A stretch of DNA of 64,000 nucleotides. Origin: Brevundimonas poindexterae. Lineage in GTDB: Bacteria > Pseudomonadota > Alphaproteobacteria > Caulobacterales > Caulobacteraceae. Below are positions 45,707 to 54,934 of this stretch, piece after piece. Position numbers and translations under genes: made by a program. The DNA lies in the NCBI RefSeq assembly GCF_020524625.1, contig NZ_JAIVLL010000001.1, positions 868,001 through 932,000 on the forward strand, read 5' to 3'. The first letter of the stretch is position 1. Each line of letters begins with the position of its first letter. The notes below the pieces were generated by a model. It was not told the DNA's origin. It searched no databases and saw only the letters and a program-made list of their open reading frames with translations.

Positions 45707-47140
45707 CTACTCCAGAACCACCCTGCCCTCTTCCACGCGGTGGGGGACGCCGGCGGCGTGGAGCAGGTCGGCGAGGGCAGTGACGGGGTCGGGGGTGCCG
45801 GAGTCGAGGAAGACCTCGATACGGGCCCGCAGCGTCGGGTCGCCGGAGACGACGTCGAGGTGGTCCAGCCATTCGGCGCGGGTCAGGACGCCGTCCTCGC
45901 GGTTGGCGTCGATCAGGGGCCGGAGATAGTCAAACCAGTCGCCGCCGGTGGCGCGCTGCTGGGCGCGTTCGGCCACGAGGGCGAAGACAGCGCCGCAGGC
46001 GTAGAAGGCGCGGTGATCGCCCAGGGCAGCCGCGCCCTCGATCGGGCGGACGGCGAGGACGGCGCAGTCGTCGACCTCTTCCTGCAGCATGCCCAGCGCG
46101 TCGTAGGAGGGGTCGAGCGCCTTTGTGGCACGCACGGCCATCAGGTCGGCCCCGCCCTCAGTGATCCAGGAGTCGCGGGAGCGTTCATAGCGGACGGTCT
46201 GGCCCAGCCAGAAATGGGCGCTCTCATGGCCGATGAACCAGCGGATCTGGGCCTGGGACCGGGGCGAGGCCTCGACATTGCCGATGCCCTCGAAGCTCAT
46301 GACGATCAGGCCGGGCAGGACGCTGCCGCTCATGCTCTGCAGGCCCGGGGTGGGGCCGCCCCAGCTGGCCATGATGGTCGGGCGGTCGGTCTGGCCGGGG
46401 CCGAGGCGGCGGGCGTAATAGTCCGCGACGCCGGGCGCCCAGCCCTCGATCTCTGTGCTGATCCAGGCGGGCAGCCGGGGATCGGCGACGGTGACGATCC
46501 GCTCGGCCTCCTTCATGCGGGTCTGGCCGAACAGGACGTACAGGGTGCCGTCCTCGGTCACGGCCTCGCGCCGGCGCTCGCCCTGGACCAGCACCGGGCC
46601 GCTGCGATCCCGCCAGGTGATGCGGGCGTTGCGGATGGCGATGTCCTGACCGTTCAGGTCCTCGGGCAGGTCGCGGGCGACCTCCAGCGACGGCAGGGCG
46701 AAGACATCGAAGGCCCCGGAGAACAGGGCGACCGAGCCGTCGGTGAAGGCCAGCACCGGATAGTCGGCCTCGAGATTATGATTGCGGGGGGCCAGTTGCA
46801 GCCGGACCTGACGGGGCACGGGACCGCCGTCGACGCTGCGCAGGACGTCGAGGTGGCCGACGCGTTCCAGCACCACACCGGGGGTGACGACGGTCCAGTC
46901 GGCCGGGCGCCAGGGCTGGCGCGACTCCATCAGCAGCGACGAGCGGATGAAGGCCCAGACGGGGGCGTCCTCGCTGAAGGTGTAGTCGACCGTCCATTGC
47001 TCGCCGTCGCGCGTGACGGACACATCGGCGCCGGGGATATCGGCCTCGGCGAGCGCGGCCGGGGCGAGCGGCGAAGTCGGGGCGCAGGCGCCCAGCGTCA
47101 GGAAGGCGGCCAGAGCCGTTGCGGCAGACAGCGTGCGCAT
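45707..47140 (-). CDS. Lipoprotein metallopeptidase with M1-type zinc site
   Basis: The 477-residue protein has a lipobox LGAC (Cys19) and then a beta-rich region of about 250 residues. A helical catalytic region follows with His305-Glu306-Ser-Ala-His309, and Glu328 18 residues further on. HEXXH-X18-E is the zinc signature of M1 (gluzincin) peptidases. Other aminopeptidase features, such as the GAMEN substrate motif, are not visible; MASWGG occupies roughly that place. The protein is thus a divergent M1-like enzyme anchored in the envelope. Its substrate is unknown. The start follows GAGGGACC. Confidence 0.8.
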   Translation of the reverse strand: MRTLSAATALAAFLTLGACAPTSPLAPAALAEADIPGADVSVTRDGEQWTVDYTFSEDAPVWAFIRSSLLMESRQPWRPADWTVVTPGVVLERVGHLDVLRSVDGGPVPRQVRLQLAPRNHNLEADYPVLAFTDGSVALFSGAFDVFALPSLEVARDLPEDLNGQDIAIRNARITWRDRSGPVLVQGERRREAVTEDGTLYVLFGQTRMKEAERIVTVADPRLPAWISTEIEGWAPGVADYYARRLGPGQTDRPTIMASWGGPTPGLQSMSGSVLPGLIVMSFEGIGNVEASPRSQAQIRWFIGHESAHFWLGQTVRYERSRDSWITEGGADLMAVRATKALDPSYDALGMLQEEVDDCAVLAVRPIEGAAALGDHRAFYACGAVFALVAERAQQRATGGDWFDYLRPLIDANREDGVLTRAEWLDHLDVVSGDPTLRARIEVFLDSGTPDPVTALADLLHAAGVPHRVEEGRVVLE

Positions 47141-47206
47141 GGAGGTCCCTCTCGATAGTGGGCGGCACCCTAGCGTTGCCATTGCCGGCGTCACCTTATG
47201 CTTTGG

Positions 47207-48196
47207 TCATGCTTGGGACGGATCGAGGGCCTGTTGGGCGGCCTCCAGCGCCTCGGCCATGGCGGTCCTGAGGCGGTCGGGGGCGAGGATGCGGACCTGA
47301 TGGCCCCAGGTGAACAGGTGCCAGGCCAGTTCTCGCATGCCCGAGGCGGTGAAGCGGACGATCACCGAGCCGTCGGGCTGGTCCTCGAAGGACTGGGTCG
47401 GGTGCCAGCGCCAGGCGCGGGCCTCGTCCGCGCCCTCGGGCAGGACCCGCAGTTCCACCTGCTCGACCTCGTCCTGGTAGATGCCGAAGGAGCGCGAGGC
47501 GAAGGCCTGGAGGTCGAAGCCCTCGGGCGGGCGGGCGGTGCCCTCCTCGACAGTGATGGCGCTCATCCGGTCGAGCCGGAAGGTCTGGATGCGGCCGCTC
47601 TCGCGGTCGGCGGCGACCAGATAGTTGGCCCGGCCGAACATCAGGCCGCAGGGGGTGACGATGCGTCGCCGGGAGGGGGCGCCGGGGCGGCTGTAGACAA
47701 AGCCCAGCGGCCGCTCGGCCAGCACGGCGTGGCGGATGGGGGTCAGTTCGGCCTCGTCCGCCGTGGGGCGGGGGCCGGCCTGGACGGCGATGGTCTCGGC
47801 CCGGACGAGGGCCTCGAGGTCCGGGGCCAGACGGTTGAGGGTGGTCGAGCGCATGGCCGACTTGAGCTTGCGCTCCAGCGATTCCAGCGCCGAGGCCCGC
47901 GAGGGCTCGCCCGACAGCCGGAGGGCCGAGGCCGCCTTGGCCAGCTCGACCAGCTCACCGGCGGTCGGGGCCTGTTCAAAGGCCGACAGGCCGCCGCGGA
48001 TGCGCCAGCGCTTGTGCGGCGGGTCGGACACCTCCTCGGCGGCGGGAAAGGTCATCAGCACCGCGTCGCGCATGCGTTCGGCCGTGCGGCGGCTGACGGC
48101 CAGATCACGGGCCATCTCGTCCAGCGACAGGCCTTCGGAGCTGGCGGCCATGCGACGCGCCAGGTCCAGAATCATCGCGGCCTTGTCGTGGCGCAT
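47207..48196 (-). CDS. WYL-domain transcriptional regulator (YafY-like)
   Basis: The 329-residue protein has an N-terminal helix-turn-helix of the DeoR/HTH_11 kind (LSLDEMARDLAVSRRTAERM) and a WYL ligand-sensing domain (FGRANYLVAADRESGRIQTF, then the WCX-like C-terminal part with WHLFTWGHQV). WYL regulators often respond to nucleic acids or nucleotides and control repair, defence or metabolism. The target is not evident; it is divergent from the 81-residue gene at 48302. Confidence 0.88.
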   Translation of the reverse strand: MRHDKAAMILDLARRMAASSEGLSLDEMARDLAVSRRTAERMRDAVLMTFPAAEEVSDPPHKRWRIRGGLSAFEQAPTAGELVELAKAASALRLSGEPSRASALESLERKLKSAMRSTTLNRLAPDLEALVRAETIAVQAGPRPTADEAELTPIRHAVLAERPLGFVYSRPGAPSRRRIVTPCGLMFGRANYLVAADRESGRIQTFRLDRMSAITVEEGTARPPEGFDLQAFASRSFGIYQDEVEQVELRVLPEGADEARAWRWHPTQSFEDQPDGSVIVRFTASGMRELAWHLFTWGHQVRILAPDRLRTAMAEALEAAQQALDPSQA

Positions 48197-48301
48197 GGGG
48201 GCTCCGGATTGATACGACCGTTTCTGACGTATGTGTGCGCCAATCTATCCTTGTCATCAAGCGCCGGAGCGATCCGGCCCCCGCCAACGAGGATCAGACC
48301 C

Positions 48302-48547
48302 ATGTTCCAGTCCGCCCCCGCCGCCCGACCCACCCGCCTGGCCGACCGCTATCTGACCGTTCCGTGCGACGCGGAAGGGTGCAGCGATCTGGCGGTGATC
48401 TGGGACCGTCAGGAAGAGCAGGTCGTCGATGTGATCAGCCTGTCGGCCAGCGCCGGCTATACGGTCGAGGACCAGCTGTGGGACGAGGCCCACTGGACCC
48501 CCGGCATCAGCGACCAGCACGACTGGATCCCGGCCATGGCCGCCTGA
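48302..48547 (+). CDS. Small acidic hypothetical protein, 81 aa
   Basis: The protein is soluble and acidic, with one pair of cysteines near the N-terminus (TVPCDAEGCSDLAVI) and no recognised family. An ATG with GAGGATC upstream gives a reasonable start; a far longer in-frame extension runs antisense to the WYL gene and is not real. It is divergent from that regulator, which makes it a possible target. The sulfotransferase gene begins 69 bases downstream. Confidence 0.68.
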   Translation: MFQSAPAARPTRLADRYLTVPCDAEGCSDLAVIWDRQEEQVVDVISLSASAGYTVEDQLWDEAHWTPGISDQHDWIPAMAA

Positions 48548-48616
48548 TCGGGGAGCATGCTTGCGATCCGGGGCCGGGGCCGCTAGCCCTCTGCGGCTTA
48601 CGGAGGACAGACCTGC

Positions 48617-50122
48617 ATGACGACGGCCCCCCAGGATGGCGCGCGACTGATCAATGAGGCCGTCGAGGCCTTCAAGGCCCGCGACCGGGATACGACCGCC
48701 GACAAGCTGTCGCGCGCGATCGCCGCCAATCCGCCGATCGGCACCAAATGGGCCTCGGTGTCCCGGCTGGCGGCGACGATGGGCGAGGTCTCGATCGCTC
48801 TGACGGCCGCACGCCGCAACATCGCCGCAGCGCCCACGCCGGAGTCGCGTCAGGCCTATGCCAATCTGCTGAGCCAGAACGGACGCTCGGAAGAAGCCCT
48901 GCGCGAGGCCCAGGCGCTGGTGCGCGAACGGCCGAACGATCCGGCGGCGCTGCATTTTCTGGCGACCTGTCAGGTGCAGTTCGGGGACAATGAAGCGGCG
49001 ATCGCCAATCTGAGACGCATCCTGGACCTGCCGACCGTGGCGCTGGGGGCCGAGAACGCCTGGGCGGTGCTGGCCGGCATCAAGAAGTTCACGGCCGACG
49101 ATCCGGACATTCCGGCCATGGAGGCCCTGGCCGCGCGGATCGGCCATGCCCCGGAGCGCCGGCTGAACCGGGTGGTGCTGCTGTATGCCCTCGGCAAGGC
49201 CTATGACGACACCGGCCAGACCGACAAGGCGTTCGCCGCCTTTGCCGAGGCGGGGCGTTTGCAGATGCCGGACAGCACCTTCAATGCCGACCAGTCAGAC
49301 ATGTTCGTCGATCAGGTGGTCAAGGGCTATGACCGCGCCTTCATCGACAGTCTGCCGAAGAGCGCCGTCGACAGCGACCGGCCGATCTTCATCCTGGGCC
49401 TGCCCCGGTCGGGCACGACCCTGGTCGAGCAGATTCTGGTCAGCCATTCGGCGGTGCACGACGGGGCCGAGGTCAATCTGTTCCGCCACGCGGCCATGTC
49501 GGTGCAGGGCTATACGCCCGATGCCGTCCGTGCCGCCTTTGCGCGGCCGGGCGGAGAGACTCTCGCCACGCGGATCGGCGCGGCCTATCTCCACCTGATG
49601 GACGAGCGGTTCGGCACCGAGGGCCGGGTGATCGACAAGACGCTCAACCAGACGCGGTTCCTGGGCCTGATCCACCAGTGCCTGCCCAATGCGAAATTCA
49701 TCTGGCTGCGCCGGCATCCCGCAGGGATCGCCTGGTCCTGCTTCCGCACCCGGTTCGTGAAGGGCGCCGACTGGACCCGCTCGCTCACCGACATCGCCCG
49801 GCATTTCAAGGGCGAGGACCGGCTGCATGAGCACTGGACGAAGGTGCTGCCGCCCGAGACCCTGCTGACCGTGCCCTATGAGCAGCTGGTCGACGATCCG
49901 GACACCTGGATGCGGCGGATCCTCGACCATGCCGGACTGGAATGGGAAGATCAGGTGCGCGACTTCCACGCCACCGACCGGGCCGTGACCACCGCCAGCT
50001 TCGCCCAGGTGCGCCAGCCGCTCTATGCCTCGTCCAAGGCCGCGTGGAAGCGCTACGAGACGCACATGAAGCCGTTCTTCGACACCTATTACGGGCCGGG
50101 CGTCGACTACGACACGCCGTAG
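48617..50122 (+). CDS. TPR-sulfotransferase fusion protein
   Basis: The 501-residue protein has an N-terminal half with tetratricopeptide-like helices (residues about 10-220, for example SEEALREAQALVRERPNDPA). A C-terminal sulfotransferase domain binds PAPS through the 5'-phosphosulfate loop LGLPRSGTTLVEQIL and the 3'-phosphate motif WLRRHPAGIAWSCF. Proteins of this layout transfer sulfate to glycans, lipids or peptides; the TPR part may recruit the acceptor. No sulfate-activation genes are nearby. The start ATG is preceded by a GGAGGAC site. Confidence 0.92.
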   Translation: MTTAPQDGARLINEAVEAFKARDRDTTADKLSRAIAANPPIGTKWASVSRLAATMGEVSIALTAARRNIAAAPTPESRQAYANLLSQNGRSEEALREAQALVRERPNDPAALHFLATCQVQFGDNEAAIANLRRILDLPTVALGAENAWAVLAGIKKFTADDPDIPAMEALAARIGHAPERRLNRVVLLYALGKAYDDTGQTDKAFAAFAEAGRLQMPDSTFNADQSDMFVDQVVKGYDRAFIDSLPKSAVDSDRPIFILGLPRSGTTLVEQILVSHSAVHDGAEVNLFRHAAMSVQGYTPDAVRAAFARPGGETLATRIGAAYLHLMDERFGTEGRVIDKTLNQTRFLGLIHQCLPNAKFIWLRRHPAGIAWSCFRTRFVKGADWTRSLTDIARHFKGEDRLHEHWTKVLPPETLLTVPYEQLVDDPDTWMRRILDHAGLEWEDQVRDFHATDRAVTTASFAQVRQPLYASSKAAWKRYETHMKPFFDTYYGPGVDYDTP

Positions 50123-50132
50123 GGCGCGCCGG

Positions 50133-51824
50133 TCAGACTTCGGTCAGCGCGCCGAGGCCCCCCGTCTCGCGCGGGAGATGGTAGCGCTTGACCGGCTTCA
50201 GGTCGTACGGTTTGGCGAAGATCGTCGATACGCCCATCAGGGCCACCTCGGCGTGGTCGGGCGTCAGCGTCATCAGGACGAAGCCCTTTGACGCCTGATC
50301 GCAGAAGCGCACCTCGTCATTGACCATCGACAGGGCCAGGCCCAGCGGAATGCCACCCAGCGCATCGGCCGGGGACGGGCTGGACACGGCGCTGGTGCCG
50401 AACTCGACCGCGCGCCGCTGGCCGGCCTCGTCATGCAGCTCGTTCACCCAGAAGGCATGGCTGTCGCCCGCCAGCACGATCGGCTGGACACCGGCCTCGC
50501 GGAACAGGGCATACAGGCGCTCCCGTGCAGCGGGGAAACCGTCCCAAGCGTCGAGGTTGAAGGGCACGTCCAGCTTGAACAGGGCGATCAGGCTCTCGAC
50601 CCGGGCCCGGATCTCGGGCTCCAGGCCGGCCAGCACGGCCTCGAGCTGGGCGGGCGGCATCAGGGTCGAGACGTCGGGGCCCCGCACCCGGGCCATCACC
50701 ACCTGGTTGCCGAGAATCTGCCAGGGGCGGCCCTCGCTCCGCGAGCGGGTCAGTTCCTGCCTGAGCCAGGCGCGCTGGCCCGCGCCCAGCAGTTCGCGGG
50801 ACGGATCGTTGCGCCGGGCCATGAAGGCCTCAAGGTCCGGGACGGGCGTGCCGTCGGAACCGGGCACGAATTCGAGATCGCCGTGGCTGAGCGGCGGGGT
50901 GCGCGCCATCAGACGGGTCTCGACCATCATCAGGCTGGCGAGATCGCCGAAGTCGAAGGTGCGGTTGATGGCTTCGGGCAGGGTGCCGGGCGCGGCCTCG
51001 CGGATGGGCATCCATTCGTAGTAGGCGCGCAGCGCCGCCGCCTTGCGCGCATCGAAGTCGCCCTCGGTCGCGGGCTGATGGTTCTCGGCCCCGTGCATCC
51101 AGGTATCGTTGGCAACCTCGTGGTCGTCCCAGACGCAGATGAAGGGCGCGCGGGCGTGCGCGGCCTGAAGGTCGGGGTCCGACTTGTACTGGGCATGGCG
51201 CAGGCGATAGTCGGCCAGGGTGACGATCTCGTGGGGCGGCTCGGGAATGCGGCCCAGCCGGCGACCGGTGGCCATGCCGTAGGCGCCATCCCCGGCGCCG
51301 TATTCGTAGATGTAGTCGCCGAGGTGGACGACGGCGTCCAGCGCCTCGAGGCCCGCAATGGCGTCATAGGCGTTGAACAGGCCGCCGGGGTGAAGCTGGC
51401 AGGAGACCACCGCCAGATCGAGCCGCGCGGTGGCCCCGACCGGCAGGGTGCGCGTCCGCCCGAGGGGGGAGGTCGCCTCGCCCACCCGGAACTGGAACCA
51501 GTAGTCGCGTCCCGGCTGGAGGTCCCCGGCCACGAGTTTGACGGTGTAGTCCCGGTCGGGCCCGGTCGTCAGGGTGCGGATCGTGGCATCGGAGAGGTCG
51601 GGCGAGGCGCCGATCGCCACGGCCACCGGCAGGGTGGCGTCGAAACCGGCGGGGGGCGTCACGCGCGTCCACAGCACGACCGAGTCGGGGGCCGGGTCCC
51701 CGCTGGCCACGCCATGGTCGAACCGCACATCGACCGCCGCAGCGGACACAAGATCGGGGGTCGTGGCACAGGACGCCGTCCCCGCCCCGAACAGGCCCAG
51801 AAGGCTGCGGCGGTCGATCTTCAT
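50133..51824 (-). CDS. phoD: Alkaline phosphatase D (PhoD-like)
   Basis: The 563-residue metallophosphoesterase begins with a twin-arginine-type signal (DRRSLLGLFGAG) running into a lipobox-like TASC (Cys19). The N-terminal Ig-like PhoD domain (VDVRFDHGVASGDPAPDSVV, VLWTRVTPP) precedes the catalytic domain. Metal-site motifs VVHLGDYIYEYG and VWDDHEVANDTW are clear. It would release phosphate from esters outside the inner membrane. It lies 9 bases downstream of a TonB-dependent receptor gene on the same strand, so the two are probably one operon for phosphate-ester use. Confidence 0.94.
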   Translation of the reverse strand: MKIDRRSLLGLFGAGTASCATTPDLVSAAAVDVRFDHGVASGDPAPDSVVLWTRVTPPAGFDATLPVAVAIGASPDLSDATIRTLTTGPDRDYTVKLVAGDLQPGRDYWFQFRVGEATSPLGRTRTLPVGATARLDLAVVSCQLHPGGLFNAYDAIAGLEALDAVVHLGDYIYEYGAGDGAYGMATGRRLGRIPEPPHEIVTLADYRLRHAQYKSDPDLQAAHARAPFICVWDDHEVANDTWMHGAENHQPATEGDFDARKAAALRAYYEWMPIREAAPGTLPEAINRTFDFGDLASLMMVETRLMARTPPLSHGDLEFVPGSDGTPVPDLEAFMARRNDPSRELLGAGQRAWLRQELTRSRSEGRPWQILGNQVVMARVRGPDVSTLMPPAQLEAVLAGLEPEIRARVESLIALFKLDVPFNLDAWDGFPAARERLYALFREAGVQPIVLAGDSHAFWVNELHDEAGQRRAVEFGTSAVSSPSPADALGGIPLGLALSMVNDEVRFCDQASKGFVLMTLTPDHAEVALMGVSTIFAKPYDLKPVKRYHLPRETGGLGALTEV

Positions 51825-51833
51825 GGCGGTCTC

Positions 51834-54404
51834 CTAGTAGCGCAGGCGGGCCGACAGGCCCCAGGTCATCGGGCGCCCGGCGATGAAGGTCGGCATGCCG
51901 AGGGCGTCGCCCGTATTGCCGGCGTCCTTGACGTATTCCTCGTCCAGCAGGTTCTCGCCATAGGCCTCAAGCGACCAGTTGCGCGAGTCGGGCTGGAAGC
52001 GGATGCGCAGGTTCAGCAGGCCGTAGGCGTCCTGGAACTCATCCTGCATGGTGTCCGGCACGAAGTTGGACACCTGCAGGGCGGGGATGTCGTTGTCGTC
52101 GCTGAAGAAGACCTTGGACTGCCATGTCCAGGTCGGCTGCACCTCGAACGCGCCGCCGCGGACCGGCAGGGTCCACACGGCGCCGATGGACGCCATGTGG
52201 TCGGGCGACAGGCGGAAGCGGTTGCCGTCGTAGATGCCGGACTCGAACCGCGAGTGGTTGTAGCCATAGGTGCCGAACAGCTCGACAGTGTCGGTCGCGA
52301 GGAAGGCGACCTGGCCCTCGAAGCCCCAGGCGCTGGCCTCGCCGGCATTGGTCACGATGAAGCGCGTGCCGTCCTGGATGGTCGTCTGGAAATTCTCGTA
52401 GTCGTACCGGTAGACGGCACCGTCCAGCTGCAGCCGCCCGTCGGCCGAGGCGTATTTGGCGCCCAGTTCGAAGCTGTCGACCGTTTCCGCATCCACCTCG
52501 GTGAAGGTGGGGTTGCCCAGAGGCGTGGAAGGCGAGCGGGCGCTGAGCACCTTGGGACGCCGCCCGCGGGCATAGTTGGCATAGAGGCTGGCATCGTCCG
52601 AGACGGCGTAGCGGGCGGTGAACCGCCAGGTCATGCCGTCGTCCTCCAGATCGCCATAGACGAAGTCGCCGTTGTTCGGCGTCGGCTGTGACGTCAGGCC
52701 GAAGGGCGGGAAACCCGCCGACGGCGGCAGGCCGACCGACCCCGGGGTGGCAAGCCCGCCGACCACGCCATTGGCGAAGGCCCCCAGCGCCGCGGCCTGG
52801 GTCAGGGCTTCGGGCGTGCCGATGGCGATCAGGGTGGCGATCTGGGCCTGGACCTGCTGCACGGCCAGCAGGCCGCCGAGGATGGAGCGGCCGTTGTTCA
52901 GCTCGCTGGCGAAGCCGGTGGTCTTGTCATCGCGGGTGTAGCGCAGCCCGCCCGAGACCTCGAACCGGTCGGTCAGGCGGAAGGTCAGGTCCCCGAACAC
53001 ATCCCACGAGGTCAGCTCGCTGCTGTTCGTGGCGGTCTCGATATGGGCCGGCTTGAGATTGGCGGCGATGCCGGGAATGGCCGGACCCGGCAGGCCAAAG
53101 GCGGACAGGATCGGGTTCAGCAGGGCTGACGATCCATAGACCGAAGCCGGCAGGGTGTTGGTGCCCACGGCGGCGGGATTGCCGTCGAGCAGGCCGGCCA
53201 GCTGGGCCAGGGCCATGCGCTCGTCAAACTGGGTGGGGGTGCGCTGATAGCCTTCCTCGCGGAACCAGCCGCCACCGACGAAGGCCGATACACGGCCGCC
53301 GTTGTCGAAATTCAGGCGCAGGTCCTGGCTCCACTGTTCGCCGAAGGCCTCTTCGGCAGCGGACAGGATCGGCAGGGAGACGCCGTCGGCGTCAAACGTC
53401 TCGTACGAGTCGAAGCGACGATAGGCGCTGGTCGAGTTGAGCGTCAGCGACGGCGACAGCTCCAGCCGGCCCAGACCCGTGACACCCCAGACCTCGCGGT
53501 CGAGGCCCAGCACCTTGCCGCCGTCGAAATCGGCCGTGGACGTCAGGGCCGCGCCGTCCCACGGGTCGCGCCCGCCCAGCACCGCACCGGTGACGGGGTC
53601 AGCGGGATTGTAGGCGATCGACTTGAACGAGGTGCCCGAGGTGTCGTCGACCTGATAGTTGGCGATCACGTCGAAGCGGAAGGTATCGTTGGGTTCGAAC
53701 GCCAGGCCCAGGCGATAGGCCTGGGTGTTGACGCTGTTGTAGTCCGGTCCGCCCAGCAGGTTTTCGACCGTGCCGTCCATGCGCTTCAGCCGGGTGGCAA
53801 AGCGCAGCCCGACCGAGTCCCCCAGGGGGGCATTGATCATCAGTTCGGCCCCGACCGAACCGTAGTTGCCGGCCCAGATCGACGCCGCCGAGTCCGTCAC
53901 GCCCGGGCGGGCGCGGTTCTGGACCAGATTGACCGCCCCGATCAGGGCGCCCCGGCCGTAGAGCGTCGATTGCGGGCCCTTGGCCACCTCGACCCGCTCG
54001 AGATCGAACAGTTCGACGAAGGACCCGCGCGCCTTGGAAATCGACACGCCGTCCTGGAACACCGATACCCGGGGCTCGGTCGTGGCCGCGCCGTCGTCGG
54101 AGGTGATGCCGCGCATCACGAAGCCGGGGTTGTTGGGCGACTGGTTCTGGACGAGGAAGCCCGGCACGAAGGCCGACAGGGCCTCGAAGTCCTGCAGGCC
54201 CAGCTGCTGCAGGCGCTCGCCCGAATAGGCGGTCAGGGCGAAGGGGACCTCGACCGGGTCCTGGGCGCGCAACTGGGCCGTGACGACGATCTCGTCCAGC
54301 TGGGTCACGGGATCGGCCTGTTGGGCCAGAGCCGGTGCCGCCGAGAGCGTGAGCGCGCCGGCCGCGCTGGTCAGAAGCAGAGTGGACCGGAACCGGATAT
54401 TCAT
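51834..54404 (-). CDS. TonB-dependent outer-membrane receptor
   Basis: The 856-residue protein has a signal peptide ending at ALAQQ (about residue 28). A TonB box follows (DEIVVTAQLRAQ), then a plug domain (FVMRGITSDDGAA; VEVAKGPQSTLYGRGALIGA) and a 22-strand barrel ending in the aromatic residue Tyr of SARLRY. It imports a substrate across the outer membrane using TonB-ExbBD energy. The phoD gene follows directly, which points to a phosphorylated or phosphate-releasing substrate rather than a siderophore. That is inference from the operon. Confidence 0.94.
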   Translation of the reverse strand: MNIRFRSTLLLTSAAGALTLSAAPALAQQADPVTQLDEIVVTAQLRAQDPVEVPFALTAYSGERLQQLGLQDFEALSAFVPGFLVQNQSPNNPGFVMRGITSDDGAATTEPRVSVFQDGVSISKARGSFVELFDLERVEVAKGPQSTLYGRGALIGAVNLVQNRARPGVTDSAASIWAGNYGSVGAELMINAPLGDSVGLRFATRLKRMDGTVENLLGGPDYNSVNTQAYRLGLAFEPNDTFRFDVIANYQVDDTSGTSFKSIAYNPADPVTGAVLGGRDPWDGAALTSTADFDGGKVLGLDREVWGVTGLGRLELSPSLTLNSTSAYRRFDSYETFDADGVSLPILSAAEEAFGEQWSQDLRLNFDNGGRVSAFVGGGWFREEGYQRTPTQFDERMALAQLAGLLDGNPAAVGTNTLPASVYGSSALLNPILSAFGLPGPAIPGIAANLKPAHIETATNSSELTSWDVFGDLTFRLTDRFEVSGGLRYTRDDKTTGFASELNNGRSILGGLLAVQQVQAQIATLIAIGTPEALTQAAALGAFANGVVGGLATPGSVGLPPSAGFPPFGLTSQPTPNNGDFVYGDLEDDGMTWRFTARYAVSDDASLYANYARGRRPKVLSARSPSTPLGNPTFTEVDAETVDSFELGAKYASADGRLQLDGAVYRYDYENFQTTIQDGTRFIVTNAGEASAWGFEGQVAFLATDTVELFGTYGYNHSRFESGIYDGNRFRLSPDHMASIGAVWTLPVRGGAFEVQPTWTWQSKVFFSDDNDIPALQVSNFVPDTMQDEFQDAYGLLNLRIRFQPDSRNWSLEAYGENLLDEEYVKDAGNTGDALGMPTFIAGRPMTWGLSARLRY

Positions 54405-54508
54405 GATGACGCCATCCCCGTTGAACAGTGGATGAGCGTGTAGCCAGCGTCAGTGTCCGTGCAGCGACGCTTCCGTGGGGATGCTGCGACGGAACGTCGA
54501 CACGTCGA

Positions 54509-54934
54509 TTACATAACCGACGTTGACGGAGGAGGACCGTCCGGGTCCTCCGCCATTTCGAAACCGGCGAACTCGAATCCGGGGGCGACGGTGCAGCCGA
54601 CCAGGGACCAGTCGCCGAGGCTTTCGGCGGCCTGCCATCTGCCGGTCGGGACGACGATCTGGGGCTGGTGGCCGGCCTTGACGTCCGGGCCGAGGATCAG
54701 GCGGCCGATGCCGTCGATATCGAGTGCCAGCGGCGCCCCGTCGTAGTGGTGCCAGATCTCGGTCGCGTCGACGCGGTGCCATTTCGACCGCTCACCGACA
54801 CACAGCAGGAAGTAGATGGCCGTCCCGACCGAGCGCCCGTCGACGGTGCGCGGGTCACGGAAGGTCTCGCGATAGTGGCCGCCCTCGGGATGGGGCTGAA
54901 GGTCCAGCAGGGCGATGATGTCGGCGGGGGTCAT
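54509..54934 (-). CDS. DUF985 cupin protein
   Basis: The 141-residue protein matches the DUF985 (cupin_5) family: LQPHPEGGHYRETFRD near the N-terminus, IYFLLCVGERSKWHRVDATE, then YDGAPLALDIDG and the C-terminal CTVAPGFEFAGFEM. The reaction carried out is not known for most members. Its start overlaps the alpha/beta hydrolase stop by four bases on the minus strand (hydrolase upstream), so the two are translated together. Confidence 0.92.
   Translation of the reverse strand: MTPADIIALLDLQPHPEGGHYRETFRDPRTVDGRSVGTAIYFLLCVGERSKWHRVDATEIWHHYDGAPLALDIDGIGRLILGPDVKAGHQPQIVVPTGRWQAAESLGDWSLVGCTVAPGFEFAGFEMAEDPDGPPPSTSVM

Noticed and set aside
47198-48301. Long plus-strand extension of the 81-aa gene
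   Set aside because: It runs antisense to the WYL regulator and has Gly-rich shadow sequence; the ATG at 48302 is a natural start.
50433-52691. Plus-strand open frame of about 750 codons opposite phoD and the TonB receptor
   Set aside because: It crosses the boundary of two well-supported minus-strand genes and is low-complexity Gly/Ala/Val/His/Gln sequence.
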